Source of the DNA: Hemibagrus wyckioides
Taxonomy: Eukaryota > Chordata > Actinopteri > Siluriformes > Bagridae
NCBI RefSeq assembly: GCF_019097595.1
Contig: NC_080715.1
Location: forward strand, 11,737,573 to 11,801,572
Length of the DNA stretch: 64,000 nt
Reading direction: 5' to 3'
Positions 11,603 to 23,027 of the stretch are shown piece by piece. Position 1 is the first letter of the stretch. Each line of letters begins with the position of its first letter. The notes below the pieces were generated by a model. The model did no database searches. It was not told the DNA's origin and saw only the letters and a list, made by a program, of their open reading frames with translations. A program made the translations under genes and the position numbers.

Positions 11603-14406
11603 TATATGAAAAATGAGCTTTAGTCTCTAACCATACACGTACTGAGTGGATGGGTAAGGTATATTTGACTTATACATAGACACAGTGTCTAAAACTATCA
11701 GTTATGCGTTACCTGTTTCACTTAGATCAATGTCACACACACACACACCATGTCAGAGACACAAGGAATAATAACAACCAAATTAAAATCTAATCAGTGG
11801 TGGTCCTTTATTGGCCCTAAGACTGAGGAGGCTCCTGCAACACTTCCAATCACATACACTTAACTACATCTAAATTAAAAATGTATCTGCTTCCTGTATC
11901 TGATCAGTGTTTGAATTTCACTTCCTCTTGCCTTCACCGAAGCATCAAAGTGCCACAAATGATTTATGAAGCATGTCAGCATGAGTTACCACAGGGAACT
12001 GCTAAAGTAACTCACGGCTACTCAGAAATCACATAATGGAAGCAGATACAAAAGAGAAGGAAAGAGTTTTGTGTCACTGTGTCTTTCTAAACGATTTTGA
12101 GGCAACTAAAAAAAATGGCGAAAACCCAGTTTACGTCTATAATAAAAATATAACCTTCAATATAATCACCATTACCTTTTACATGATGGTGCTTCCATTA
12201 GCGTGAATGCATATATGGATTTTTTTTCATAAGTGCAACGCTTACATGAGTTTCAGGACAAGGTGCTCAGATTGGCAGTCACATAGGATGTAGGATTAAT
12301 GGCTATCTCAATGTGTACATTTTGGAAATGTGCCAGAGACTTCCTCTAAAGTGTACATCGGTCATGGTACATCTGTGCACATTAGACACACTTTTTTTTT
12401 CCTTGGTTGGTTCTTTGCTTATACTAAAAGCTTCTTAAGACTAACACTTGGGCCACGTAAGCAATTTTAATAATTTAGTAATGGTTTTTAAATGATTCCC
12501 CTGTGGCTAGGGACTTTATGGAACTCTACCGCCACTCCCTGTTTAAACATGCTATAAGTGTCTACCCCTAAATGACCTTGAGAACCCATGCAGAAGCGGC
12601 ACTATCAGCATATAGGCACAAGGACAGCTTAGTTACAGCACTGACTGGCTTTCACTTGCCTGAAATACAGAGATGAATCTCTTGTTCATTGTTTCATCAT
12701 TTCTCATCTTATCACCCAATAGAGAGCAACCTAAATAAAGTCCAGGCTAATGGCATGCACGCGTCCAATAATAATCTAAGCACATGCTATATTAACTGCA
12801 CATTTATATTGCATTCACTCAACTCTGACAATGTCTCCAGAGCAACAAGCATAATGTGTGGTTTATATAGCATGTGTTTAGATAATTATTTGTAGTTGAG
12901 TTATTCATCAGTCTATAATTTTCCTTCCAAGCGGAAAAGCAAAAATATACAGAGACATCCTATTCACCATCATGTGACTTAACTCTAACCTGATATTGAC
13001 TCAGATAACTGAGCGGAAACAGTTTACTGGGCATGAGGGCTATACATCAAATCAAGACTACAGTGGCCCATAAGTTCAAAACATTATTAACCAAAAACCT
13101 AACAGCAAAGGATGAGAGGCCCCAGAAACAGAGAGCCAGAGGATGTTTACAGTAACAGGAAACTGAAACTGAAACTTATTCACATTTATTTTTTATCATG
13201 GGCATTCAGATGCAATTTTATATATGCTGTCATCTTTGTACACAGTTAATATGACGCTGACTTATTCAGAAAAAAAGCATTACTCCTCATTATAAAAGCA
13301 TAAGTAGCTGAACATTGAATCATTTAGATTGAAAAATCTGCGATCATAAATAGTTCATTTACAATTATAAAAATATCACATCAATACTTCAGCATGGCTT
13401 TTTAATCTGTGCCGATTCTCCAGCGCAGAGCTGTTCTTGTGGGTTTCAGTGTGATAATCTCTGCTTACAGAAGCCTCTCAAATCCTGCTAACAGGTGTGA
13501 TCACAGCACAGCTCTTACACAATGAAAATGACCACACCTCTGTGTGCACGTGGGAAATTTCCATCAGTACAGCGGCTGCAGCAGTTTTATTCGGAGTGAA
13601 GCATGGGTTAACAGGCTAGCACCTTTTCCATCTACCTGCAACAGCATCAACTGAGCCAAGATGATCATCAGGGTGCCTTGCTCACATCATTCAGCCAGTG
13701 ACCTCACACTTGTACACTTTCATGCACTGTGATCATTAGAACATTGCCTTGGCTTTGGACTGAAACCTAAAGCTTATGGTAAAGACAGCAGTGGCTCATG
13801 CTATTGGCGTGGTAGGATTATTAATAATGTTATAGTAATGTTATAGATATTAATAATGGCATAGACATAGTCTGACCACTTGGTTTAATAATAACTGGAG
13901 CAGTAAGCAAGCTGCCCAACATTTTCAAAGATTAACAAATCAATGGCTTTCATTAGTCAGATAGCAACTAAATGTATTCAGTTGTGGATAAGGATTGTAT
14001 GAAGATAAATTTGGTAAATGGCATATATAAATGGTCAGGCTCTGCCCTGACTGCCCCTATGAACAAGCTGCCACTAATAATACATCCACCTATACTTCTA
14101 TTAATTCCTATTTTGAATTTCTAATTTCTTAATAGAAATTATTAATTTCTATTAATTAATAATGCTGAAATGATTTATGCTATATTTACCCATACAGCGA
14201 CTCACAGTCACAAAGCAACCAGAGCCCATACAATTTCCTTAAAGCTGGTAACTTCCAGCAACATGTGTGACAAGCGACCATTGGTGAATAGATGTGGGTG
14301 CGTCCAGTGACGTGACAAAGCTGGGAAAAGTAATATTGAGCAAATATTGAGTGACTTGTAGCAGTGACTAGCAATGGGAGCAAAGACAGTAGCTTGCATG
14401 TGATCC
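9263..14406. other. Long stretch without recognised genes
   Basis: No exon, RNA gene or clear transposon was recognised. There is an AT microsatellite at about 11,571-11,597, an AC run near 11.74 kb and an A-run at 11.33 kb. The 13.39-13.70 kb segment is more mixed in composition and less repetitive than its flanks, and would be a reasonable place to test for a conserved non-coding element. I have no direct evidence of one. The region probably lies in a large first intron. Confidence 0.4.
11571..11597. repeat. (AT)n microsatellite
   Basis: About 13 AT dinucleotides following an A-run. A separate short AC run follows at about 11,737-11,750. Confidence 0.9.
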
Positions 14407-14494
14407 GTGACAAGCACACACTGCACACACGTGACAAACCGTGACAAGCACACACTGCACACACGTGACAAACCGTGACAAGCACACACTGCTA
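14407..14494. repeat. 34-bp tandem repeat, about 2.6 copies
   Basis: A 34-nt unit beginning GTGACAAGCACACACTGCAC and ending GTGACAAACC occurs at 14407-14440 and 14441-14474, then partially from 14475. The first two units are identical as read. GTGACAA recurs inside the unit. Cys-rich frames on the minus strand are by-products. Confidence 0.9.
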
Positions 14495-17390
14495 CTTCTT
14501 AATCTTGTATGATATGATACATATATACACACCCACTAATAAACTAATTAATATGGCAACCAGTAGTCGAAATTTTGATGAATTTGATGTTGTTGAGTAG
14601 TTCCTCCTCAATATGCGTGTTTCTTCCCAGTTAACTTCCGGTCTGTCTCTTCACAAATATGTTGTCTGTTGATTGTAATGCCATGCTGGCCTTTGCTGAT
14701 ATCGGAAAATATGCAAATAAACATACTAACAAACTGTAATTTTTTAATGGTTATTGGGATTTTGACCATCTCTGAAGTTCCAGATGATTCATGATGTTTA
14801 TCATTGATATAATTAAAAAGAATCTTTAACCATTCCACATGTTTACCAGTTATTTTTTTTAATACACAATTTTATCACCACCCTAATCGAAAGATATAAC
14901 CTGCAACTATGCTATTTCTGTCCCTAATACTGAGAACTGTAGCTCACCGGATGAATAGTTTTGACATGCACAACCACCTTAAAGGTATTGCTTTCAAACA
15001 ATTAACAAGACACTTCCTAAATTGTAGCCAGTTATGTTAAACAATAAGACAACATCAGTGAATGCCCAGGGGAAATAGCCAGAGCACTTATTTTCTTAAA
15101 AGTGTAACTTGACCTTGCTGAAACAAGCTTTTGTTAACTCGTAATGTGTGTAAGTGATACCAACATACTCTCCTCCCACACTGTGTGCTGCTTTATGGTT
15201 GACATTACCTCCATAATACTTCCTCAAGAGTATGAAAACAATCCAAAATCACTTGAACAGTGATTTATAACCATGTCTGCAGTGTAGGGTTCTACTTTCT
15301 CTGCAGTAGCAGTAACTGAGGCCAAGCGTATAAAAAAACTCACCTACATCTGCCATACACTTTTCTCTAGCCACCAGAAAATGACTCAGCTACTGGGGAA
15401 AATAAACAAATTGAGAAATGTTTTCAGTCCAACGAGAGCTTTCCAGGTGATGAATATGGACTGCTGGGTTATAAACAAGCAGCTGGTGCAATGAATGAAT
15501 TTGTATTTATGACTCATAGCTTAAAGCCCTCAGGCTGCTAAAGTGACCCAGACAACCACTCAAGGAATTTACTCTATTTAGAATAGTAATAGGGCTCAAA
15601 ATAATATCTCTGAAATCCAATTATTCCATTAAGATAAGAGCTGCTTTAGTATCTCTATGACTGGAACCATAACAGAATCACATTAGCATACAGATTTGAT
15701 TAATATTTAGGACTTAAGAGGTGCCAACGTCTAAGGTTTAGTTGTAACATTTACAACTTGCACCACCTTGCTATTTTGATATAGGAGCCACCTAAAAAAA
15801 AACACTATTTTGGGAAAAACCAATTCACTAAAGAATAAGGGATATGGGACACGAAAGATACACGCTTGCTACCAGAAAAGGTTACTTTCATTTTGCACCA
15901 ACTTTATCTAGGTGAACCTGTGAATTCACAAACTTTGGTTTCATGACCCCATAGAAACAGCATGCACAAGACTGCGGCCTCTTTGGTTGGTAAAAGAAAA
16001 TGAGGAGCTGCTTATTATTATCATCATATATCACATTCGATGGACTGCTTTGTATGGATTTTATTATTAACAACACTGGGACGTCTCGGGAATTGATGTG
16101 TTAATTAGTCGATGGGTTTCTAGATGAAACATAAAAAAATGACCATTTGTCTTTTAATGTGGTACTCAGAGATCTTTGTATGATTCAGAAGTCCTTCATT
16201 CTTATAAGATATGAAGTTGAAACTCTAAATGATTATTTAAAGGGTTCCTAATTATCCAAAGAACACTTGAAGAAATCTTTTTTTTCCTGTGCTTGGTCTT
16301 GTGAATTCTGGTATCTTGCCCACAAAATTATTATCATTATATAAAAGCTTGTAGAGTTTACAGTCATGGATAGCCAGGAGTCGATAAACGATGAAGATTA
16401 CTACGAATGACTAGTGCTGTTATGATAAAATGTATTTTATAGTGATTAATTCTAAGCGCAGTTGGCTGAATGGAAATGTGTCACTTAATAACTTAAGCAC
16501 CTTTTAAAGTTGGGTTACACACAGAAACTTCTTGGTTCAGGAACTCAGGCATCGTGGAAAGCTTTCTACAGCAGTGGCTCTCTTATAAAATATTTAACTA
16601 TCTCTATCTATAAATGCCTGTTGTATCTTGCCTGTTGTAACTTATAATGAAGAGCCTCACCACAGTGTTTCCAAAGTGCACACCACCACGTGAGAGACTA
16701 TATATACCTTTCTACTCATATAACCTGAACTTGGTGTTTATATTTAGCAATATATGTTGGTGAATTGGTGAATATATTTAGCAATTAATTTAGACATACA
16801 GTATGTTTCATTTCAGCAGTATAATGTGTATTTCATTGTTATTTAATTTTGGGTTAGTTTGGTTTATTTTTTTTAACCATATCTCTACATATAATCAGTA
16901 CATATGCTTGAATGCTATATCATGAATGCTATCCATATGCTATCAGTGCACACAGCTCTCTTTACATTTATCTCAAAGATAGAGGACAATAATATTATAA
17001 AATAAAATAAAATATATTATATTTACAATAAAGAAAGAGTAGTAGTAGTTGTAGTTATTGACATATATGCAAAAATCAAAGGTAACTATAGCAAAGCAGT
17101 GCAAGACAATGCAAATGTTTGAAATAGCATAACTCAGGCATTATGTCAGGCAAAAATCATTGAGGAAAAAAATCATTGAGGAGGCTTTTATCCATTTTAG
17201 GTATTGATGCACCAATCCCAGTTTTCCCATTGCAAAATTGATAGAAATCTAAGATGTGTCCTGTATTTATGTGCAAGATCTGTTTCTTCATATCAGTGAA
17301 TCAGGAAATGTGTCAAATCCTATCCAAAACCAGTCCAGCGTCTCGGGCCTGGTATTGAATAAGTACATCCCTAGTATGTAGAGTTTGTTC
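14495..17390. other. No gene recognised
   Basis: AT-rich sequence with short TA-rich patches near 16.98-17.03 kb. Nothing here is supported by splice sites or a recognisable translation. Confidence 0.45.
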
Positions 17391-17759
17391 TAGGGGAGGG
17401 CGATATGACAAAAGTTCATGAAGCCATTTCTATAACACGTGATATGTATGACCCTATATGCTAGATGCTGATAATAGTGCTGTAAATAAAAATAAATAAA
17501 TCAATTTGAAAAATTCAATTCAATTATTTTATTTAATGTCTACAATCAGTTAGTGCTGAAAGGTTTGAAATAATATTTAAAAAAAAAAACAATAATAATC
17601 GTATAGTATGTGTAATGATAAAAGTCCAGTCCAGTAACAGAAAAAAGAGATCAGAGAGTATCACAGATTTCAAAAGATAGTGCAATCACTATGATATCTC
17701 AGGAAGATTCATAATTTATCATGATATCGATATTATATCGTCAAATTGCCCAGCCCTAG
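17391..17759. mobile_element. Probable non-autonomous DNA transposon (hAT-like MITE)
   Basis: The left end reads CTAGGGGAGGGCGATATGAC. The right end, reverse-complemented, reads CTAGGGCTGGGCAATTTGAC, giving an imperfect terminal inverted repeat. The interior is full of ATATC/GATAT motifs, typical of the fish and tetrapod GGGCTGGGCAATAT element family. The flanks GTTTGTTC and GCTTGTTT may be a decayed 8-bp target duplication (6 of 8 match). No transposase is present. Confidence 0.6.
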
Positions 17760-17999
17760 CTTGTTTCAATCATACCCCATTAAAAGAGGTCAAGTAAAAA
17801 GGGCTTTTAAAAAGCAACGCAGTTTTAGTATAATGCATTAAATGCAGCAATAGTAAATGAAGAATGGATATAGATGACCACATCTATTATTATTATTTAG
17901 TATAGCTTGATGAGTGCCAAATAATTCCATATAGCCATCATCAGGCTGTTCACGCCTCCTACATACTTCACCTGCCTCCGATCCTACACGCATTTAGCA

Positions 18000-18450
18000 C
18001 GGTGCTTAACACACACGCTCTTAAACACACACCTTTCTTCACGGCTACATTACAAAGAAGCGAGCTGGTGTTCTGGTGTTGGAGCGCAGAGCCCCGGTAC
18101 AGCGCAGCTGTCATTTCAGCCGAATGACACAGAGGTAACGCGCTTTAAGGAGGCGGCGCGTCTTCGGTGTCTAAATGCATGAAGATGAGGGTGAATGATA
18201 GACTCCGGGAGCGTGTTGAGAGCCGAGTGAGCTCGCCTACCTGCATGTGTGCGTTTGGGCAGTGGTCTCGGCTGAAAGGGTGTGAAGACGCGCGGTCAGA
18301 GAGCGCAGCGCTCCCGGAGCTCCATGCTGCTGATGATGAAGGCACTCTCCTCTCCTCTCTCCTCCTCCGCCTCCCCGACCGCCTGCTGCCGTCTACAGGC
18401 GTGAGAATGACGTCTGGGGCCCACGTGATGTGCAACGTCGTCATCTCCTA
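18000..18450 (-). promoter_or_regulatory. CpG island, candidate promoter of the minus-strand gene
   Basis: The only long GC- and CpG-rich tract in the window, with many CG dinucleotides between 18.05 and 18.45 kb (GGAGCGCAGAGCCCCGG, GGAGGCGGCGCGTC, GACGCGCGG). On the minus strand a good donor, TGCAG followed by GTAGGC, lies at 18241/18240. This would close a non-coding first exon starting somewhere around 18.3-18.45 kb. The exon with the start codon near 7.2 kb lies downstream on the same strand and needs such a leader. Frames in the island encode Arg/Ser-rich peptides with no domain. The splice from here to 7288 is inferred. Confidence 0.5.
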
Positions 18451-19072
18451 CAAGCATCTTGGCTTGCTTAAATGTACGCTACAGCATTGTTTATGTTTTA
18501 TTTGGCACTGAAACCCGCGATCAGTGAACAATGCTGTAGATGCTGACACTCATGTCTGGTGTAGATGTGGATATACTCTCTGCTCTATGCATCTTTCGTC
18601 ACCTTGTACTATAAACTATACTGCATTTGCACTGTATACGATATACAGTACATCCATGCATTTTCAGTGTACCTATTACAGTGCAACTAAGAAAGGCACT
18701 GGGCTACCACAGACAAACAAAACAACTTGGCGATGATTCAAAGTTTCTAACACTGTCCTGAACACCATTTTCCCCAAAGATATTCCCTCAACTGGTATTT
18801 TTGATGGAGAGCACTGTCTAACTTGCCATGCCAATTTATTTATTTTATTTTATTTTTCAAATAGGATGGGTTAAAGTTGGGTTAAAAGGCTTGATCCATC
18901 CCACCTTGTAGCTGAAGGTAGAGTCATTCTGGAAGAAGATAAAAAATTAGAAGTCAGAAGAAATCTAAGGAAACAAGTGGACTCAAACCATACTAGCAAA
19001 ATTCTTTATTTTCAAAAATGTCCCAGGAAAATTTCACCTTATGAGGTTTATGCACTGCAACCCAACTATAAT
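18451..19072. other. No gene recognised upstream of the CpG island
   Basis: Moderately AT-rich sequence with short palindromic TA motifs near 18.63 kb. No splice-supported frame was found. Confidence 0.4.
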
Positions 19073-19579
19073 ATACTACATGGTCAATAGTATGTAAATG
19101 CCTGACCATGACACCCATATGTCCTTGTTGAGCATGTTGTTTCAAAAGCATGGCATCAATGTGATGTTTCCCCTTTTTTGCTGTTTTAAGCCTTCATTCT
19201 TCCGGGTGGTCTTTCCACTAGATTTTGGTACATGGCTGTGTGGCCATGCAGCCACAAGAGCATTGGTGGGAGGAGATCTGCCATGCATTCAATGTTCCAG
19301 TTCATTTGAAAGGTGTTTAGTAGGGTTGAAGTCAGGGATCTGTGCATGGGTTGAGTGGTTACCATCTCTTTATGCACCTCATTTGTGTTCAGGGGCATTG
19401 TCATGCTGGAAAACATTTGGAATTGACCCTTTTGTTCCAGTAAAAGGAATTTTAATGCCACATCATCAAAAAAAAACATCCTGCATATTCAGTCTGGACA
19501 TTCATGCCTCCAACATTGTGACAAAAACTTGGGGAAGGCCAACATATGGGTGTGAGCATAATTTTGGACATATAGTGTA
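19073..19579 (-). mobile_element. Degenerate Tc1-like element, ACCCATATG-type ends
   Basis: The left end (ACTACATGGTCAATAG, then CCTGACCATGACACCCATATG split by mutations) and the right end (CACTATATGTCCAAAATTA on the complement, then ACACCCATATG) are inverted copies typical of fish Tc1 elements. Internal text such as GTTCATTTGAAAGGTG, GGGTTGAAGTCAGGGATCTG and CATTGTCATGCTGGAA is the reverse complement of a Tc1 transposase C-terminal region. The element is about 0.5 kb against roughly 1.2-1.6 kb for intact ones, so it is internally deleted and dead. The 166-residue plus-strand frame is antisense to the transposase and not a gene. Confidence 0.8.
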
Positions 19580-19934
19580 TCTTTCTCCATGTACTTGACA
19601 AAGGATTGTTCTTTCTGACAGTCTGACCACATCCTGTGCCAATAGTTCTTCTGTTTTTGCTTAAATATCTCATGCATCAGCATTACAGTCAGCAGATGTA
19701 TGCATTCAACCACAATTTCCAACGCAAATGTCATCTACACAAATGAAGAAGTCACTTTAGTCACTAGCTAGTTGAGCAGCATTTGTGATTTTGGCTTCCT
19801 CCTCATTAAGAAAAGATAATTGGATCTTTTGGTCATTAAATCTTGAGCCACTGGGCCTGATCATGATGATCATTGTTTAATACTCTAAATTAGTAGTAAA
19901 TGCACTCATTGCATTTACTATAATCATTGCTCAT

Positions 19935-20160
19935 TTGCACTCATTGCGTTTACCTCCCACTGTATACTGTTTATATACTGTTATATATGCAAATTATTTA
20001 TATATTTTTGTATATTGTTTATATATGCAAATTATTTATTGTTATATACTTATTATATATGCTAATTATTTGCACTGCGAAATGCACTTCTGGTTAGATG
20101 CTAACTGTATTTCGTTGCCTTGTACCCACATGTGCAGCGACAATAAATACTAATAATAAA
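19935..20160 (+). repeat. LINE-type 3' tail
   Basis: TATA-rich repeats of TATATGCAAATTATTT lead into TTTGCACTGCGAAATGCACT, CTGGTTAGATGCTAACTG, TTTCGTTGCCTTGTACC and GACAATAAA. I recognise this order as a common 3' end of teleost non-LTR elements. There is no coding part. Confidence 0.6.
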
Positions 20161-20969
20161 CTACAAAAATTGCCTGCAAGCATTTAGAGCTTTTAGGAAA
20201 TCCAGTGTTATATGTTTACTACAAAATGCATATCTTTACCTATGATTAACACATGATCTAATATTTTCACTGTAAACTGTATTTGTACAGCAAACAACAA
20301 ATCTATCTAAATTTGTTTAATGTGGAAACAAAATCACATTTTTTTGAATACGTAGGAACATTGATAACATTTTTATGACTATAACAGATAGGCTTTCCAA
20401 GAGTCATTTATGCAATACATTTGCATTTTTGCTCATTTTTCTCTCACATGGCTTAGCCTCCATGCACAGGTGCTAAATATTCAGTTACCACATTGTTATC
20501 CTCTGATTAGCATATTAGACCATGATACTCACAAACCATGTAGCCATCTGTGTTATGAAGTAAGCTCGTATGTGCTTCAGCTTAAGCAAAAAATATCATG
20601 CTGTACTTGTAATGTTTATTATTTAGTTTGAACTTTGAGGCTGTCAGATTAATTACAAACATATTATGCCTAGCTATATCAGATATGCTGATTAGATATC
20701 ACCATGTTCATTAGATCTCAGCTAACAGTTAGAATCAAATCTGTTCCATCAGCTATGATGGAGAGTTGTATTTGATGTATTTGAAAGTCCTACTTTTATG
20801 TAGAATATCACAGGACATTTTTTAAGCATTTTGTTGTTCCTTTGCTACAAGCTCAGAATCAAAGTCAGGTTTGTTTGTCCTTCGAGCAATGCTGGTTTGA
20901 TTTCCAAAGTGTCATCTAGCACCCTTCACTTAAATTGATTAAGTATTGTAATGACCATTAATATGGCAC

Positions 20970-21250
20970 CAGGGATTGGCAATAGGACATTGAAGAGGGG
21001 TACAATTTGTGTCCCACTGATAATACTCACTCGTTCACTTTCAACAGCACTATACACAAGGCATGAAGATGCTCTGAATGTCAGTTCATCATGTGGAACC
21101 ATGCCCATACATCCATGCACTCATTCACACGCAGTGCAAATCCAACTACTGACTTGTTTTTGGGGGAGGTGGAAGGAAACCGGAAAACCCAAAAGAAAAC
21201 CATGTGAATGAAGGAAAAAACTTGCCTCAGCACTGACAGTAACCCGAGCT
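20970..21250 (-). repeat. Diverged dispersed repeat, GTGGAAGGAAACCGGAAAAC type
   Basis: Contains CATCCATGCACTCATTCACA, GGGGGAGGTGGAAGGAAACC and a GCACTGACAG..GCCACCATG end, all landmarks of a widespread fish repeat. It appears to be the other part of the family found at 1785-1990, inverted. Heavily mutated. Confidence 0.5.
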
Positions 21251-22486
21251 TGGGGACTTAGTATTTATGCTACATTCTGTGCCACCATGTAACTTCCAAC
21301 TGATATTAGATATTACAAGTATATCTGTAATGTCCACATAAAATGGATGAACCTAACCGGTTACTGAGAACGGATCATCTATTATAGGTTATGAAAAATA
21401 CTAACGTCACAAAAAAATCACACATCCAACAGATTTGTATTCATTAAAAACGAATTCAGGGAAGACTGGTGAAACTGCTTTCTTTTTTATTTTAACTAAT
21501 ATTGTCATGAGGTCACTCAACCCTAATAATTTCGACACTGTTATCCAGTCTGTGTCAGCAAAGAAACTAAAAATTATATATTATTTTTATGGCTTGAAAT
21601 GTTTGTACTGTTAAATATAAAAAAATCTTTTTTTTGATATGCAATTTAATTCAGTTTCAATTTTATTCAGTGCTGAATCATTCACCATAAATGTTTATTT
21701 GTTATAAGGGCATATAAGGGTAAAATGCCAGCCTAAGTGTGAAATTATCCAAATATAATACTGAGATGCTGTTTTTCGTTTCTTTCTTCTGTTTTTAATC
21801 TGCCTTTCATGCAATTACACCCAGAGAAACAGTCTCTGAACCAGTGCAACTGCCTTTACTGGAACAGGTAAGAAGAGAGACAGCACAGATGGCTCAACGC
21901 TCATTTGTGGATGCCAGGGAATGTGCACACATTCAAAAGAAACAATGATAAACAATTGCTGATGATTGCTGCTGTGGAGAACCACCAGTGCCTCTAAGGA
22001 AAACAGGCTCATTTAGTTTGGATGTGTAGTTAATTAAACTGGCATCTTGAGTTTCCAGAATATTGTATTGTATTTTGCATTACGGATTGAAGAATTGTTA
22101 GTTACTGTGTTTGTGTGAATTGTATGCATGTATTTACAAATGCATTATTTACTTGTTTATTTGAATGGTTGGTTGGTTGGGAGGTTGTTTTTTTAATTCA
22201 TTTGAATTTATCTTTTTAGTCTCAGTATTTGTTTATATATAATAGTTTTTTTCTCATACTATTATGAGATAAAGAAAGTTTTCCTTTGACAACGAACCTT
22301 ATGAAGGGTTATAGCTTCTGCAAGATACCTCTAGGTGGAGCCATTGGTCCAACCTTGCTCTACAGCTAGTAAAATTATTGATCCATTTTAAACAAATTTA
22401 TGGGCTTTACTTTCACTAGAGTCATCTCTGGGAGCAGATATTCCTCTTGATTTGTTATAATTGATATATTATAATTATTTTGAGTT
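21251..22486. other. No gene recognised
   Basis: AT-rich sequence with a GGTT run near 22.17 kb and T-runs. No splice-supported frame. Confidence 0.45.
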
Positions 22487-22552
22487 TTGGGGAAGGCCCA
22501 AATAAGGGTGTAAGGCTCAAAATTAGTCCAAAAGTTTGGCCATATAGTGTAC
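22487..22552. mobile_element. Solo right end of a Tc1-like element
   Basis: TTTTGGGGAAGGCCCAAATA, GGGTGTAAGGCTC, then CCAAAAGTTTGGCCATATAG and TGTA match the right ends of the degenerate Tc1 elements at about 19.58 and 30.2 kb. No left partner is visible nearby, so it is a truncated relic. Confidence 0.7.
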
Positions 22553-22615
22553 TTTAGCTGTTTTTGTGAAAAGCAAACTGCAAAGAAATGAAAAACAAAG
22601 TGAAAAATGCATAAA

Positions 22616-22790
22616 GATTCAAGATTCAAGAAGCTTTATTGTCATTTCAACCACATATAGCTGACGCAGTACATAGTGAAATGAAACAACGTTTCTCCAG
22701 GACCTGGTGCTACATAAACATACAACAACAAACAGTATATTCTCATATCATATGTCATTAATCATGACAAATAGCTGGGATTAGTAGACA
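22616..22790 (+). repeat. Dispersed repeat, AAGCTTTATTGTCATTTCA type
   Basis: Begins GATTCAAGATTCAAGAAGCT, then TTATTGTCATTTCAACCACA, GTACATAGTGAAATGAAACA, ACGTTTCTCCAGGACC. A second, shorter copy is at about 63.54-63.61 kb. This is a common teleost interspersed sequence of uncertain class. Confidence 0.65.
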
Positions 22791-22972
22791 CAGGAAACTA
22801 GCTGTACTGACTGGAGGGCACAAAACCATACAATGTCATGCTGTGATGTTGACTATTGAAGAATCTTGATGTTATCTGGCCGTCTCATAGTGATGGAGAA
22901 GACACTCCACAACTCATCACATGCTGCCCCTTGTGGCAGGAATCTCCAATAATACTCCAATAATACAGTTAT

Positions 22973-23027
22973 ATGTATATAACTCTGTTGACGCGTATAC
23001 ATTAACGCTCAACAGAGTTATATACAT
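22973..23027. repeat. Perfect 19-bp inverted repeat, hairpin-forming
   Basis: ATGTATATAACTCTGTTGA at 22973-22991 is the exact reverse complement of 23009-23027, separated by 17 nt. Inside the loop GCGT and ACGC can pair as well, with one bulged C, leaving an 8-nt loop. No coding frame or TA/8-bp target duplication explains it. It could be a mini-transposon, a structured RNA or chance AT-rich palindromy. Confidence 0.85.

Noticed and set aside
19098..19598. 166-residue plus-strand frame
   Set aside because: It lies antisense in a degenerate Tc1 element; the underlying similarity is to the transposase on the other strand.
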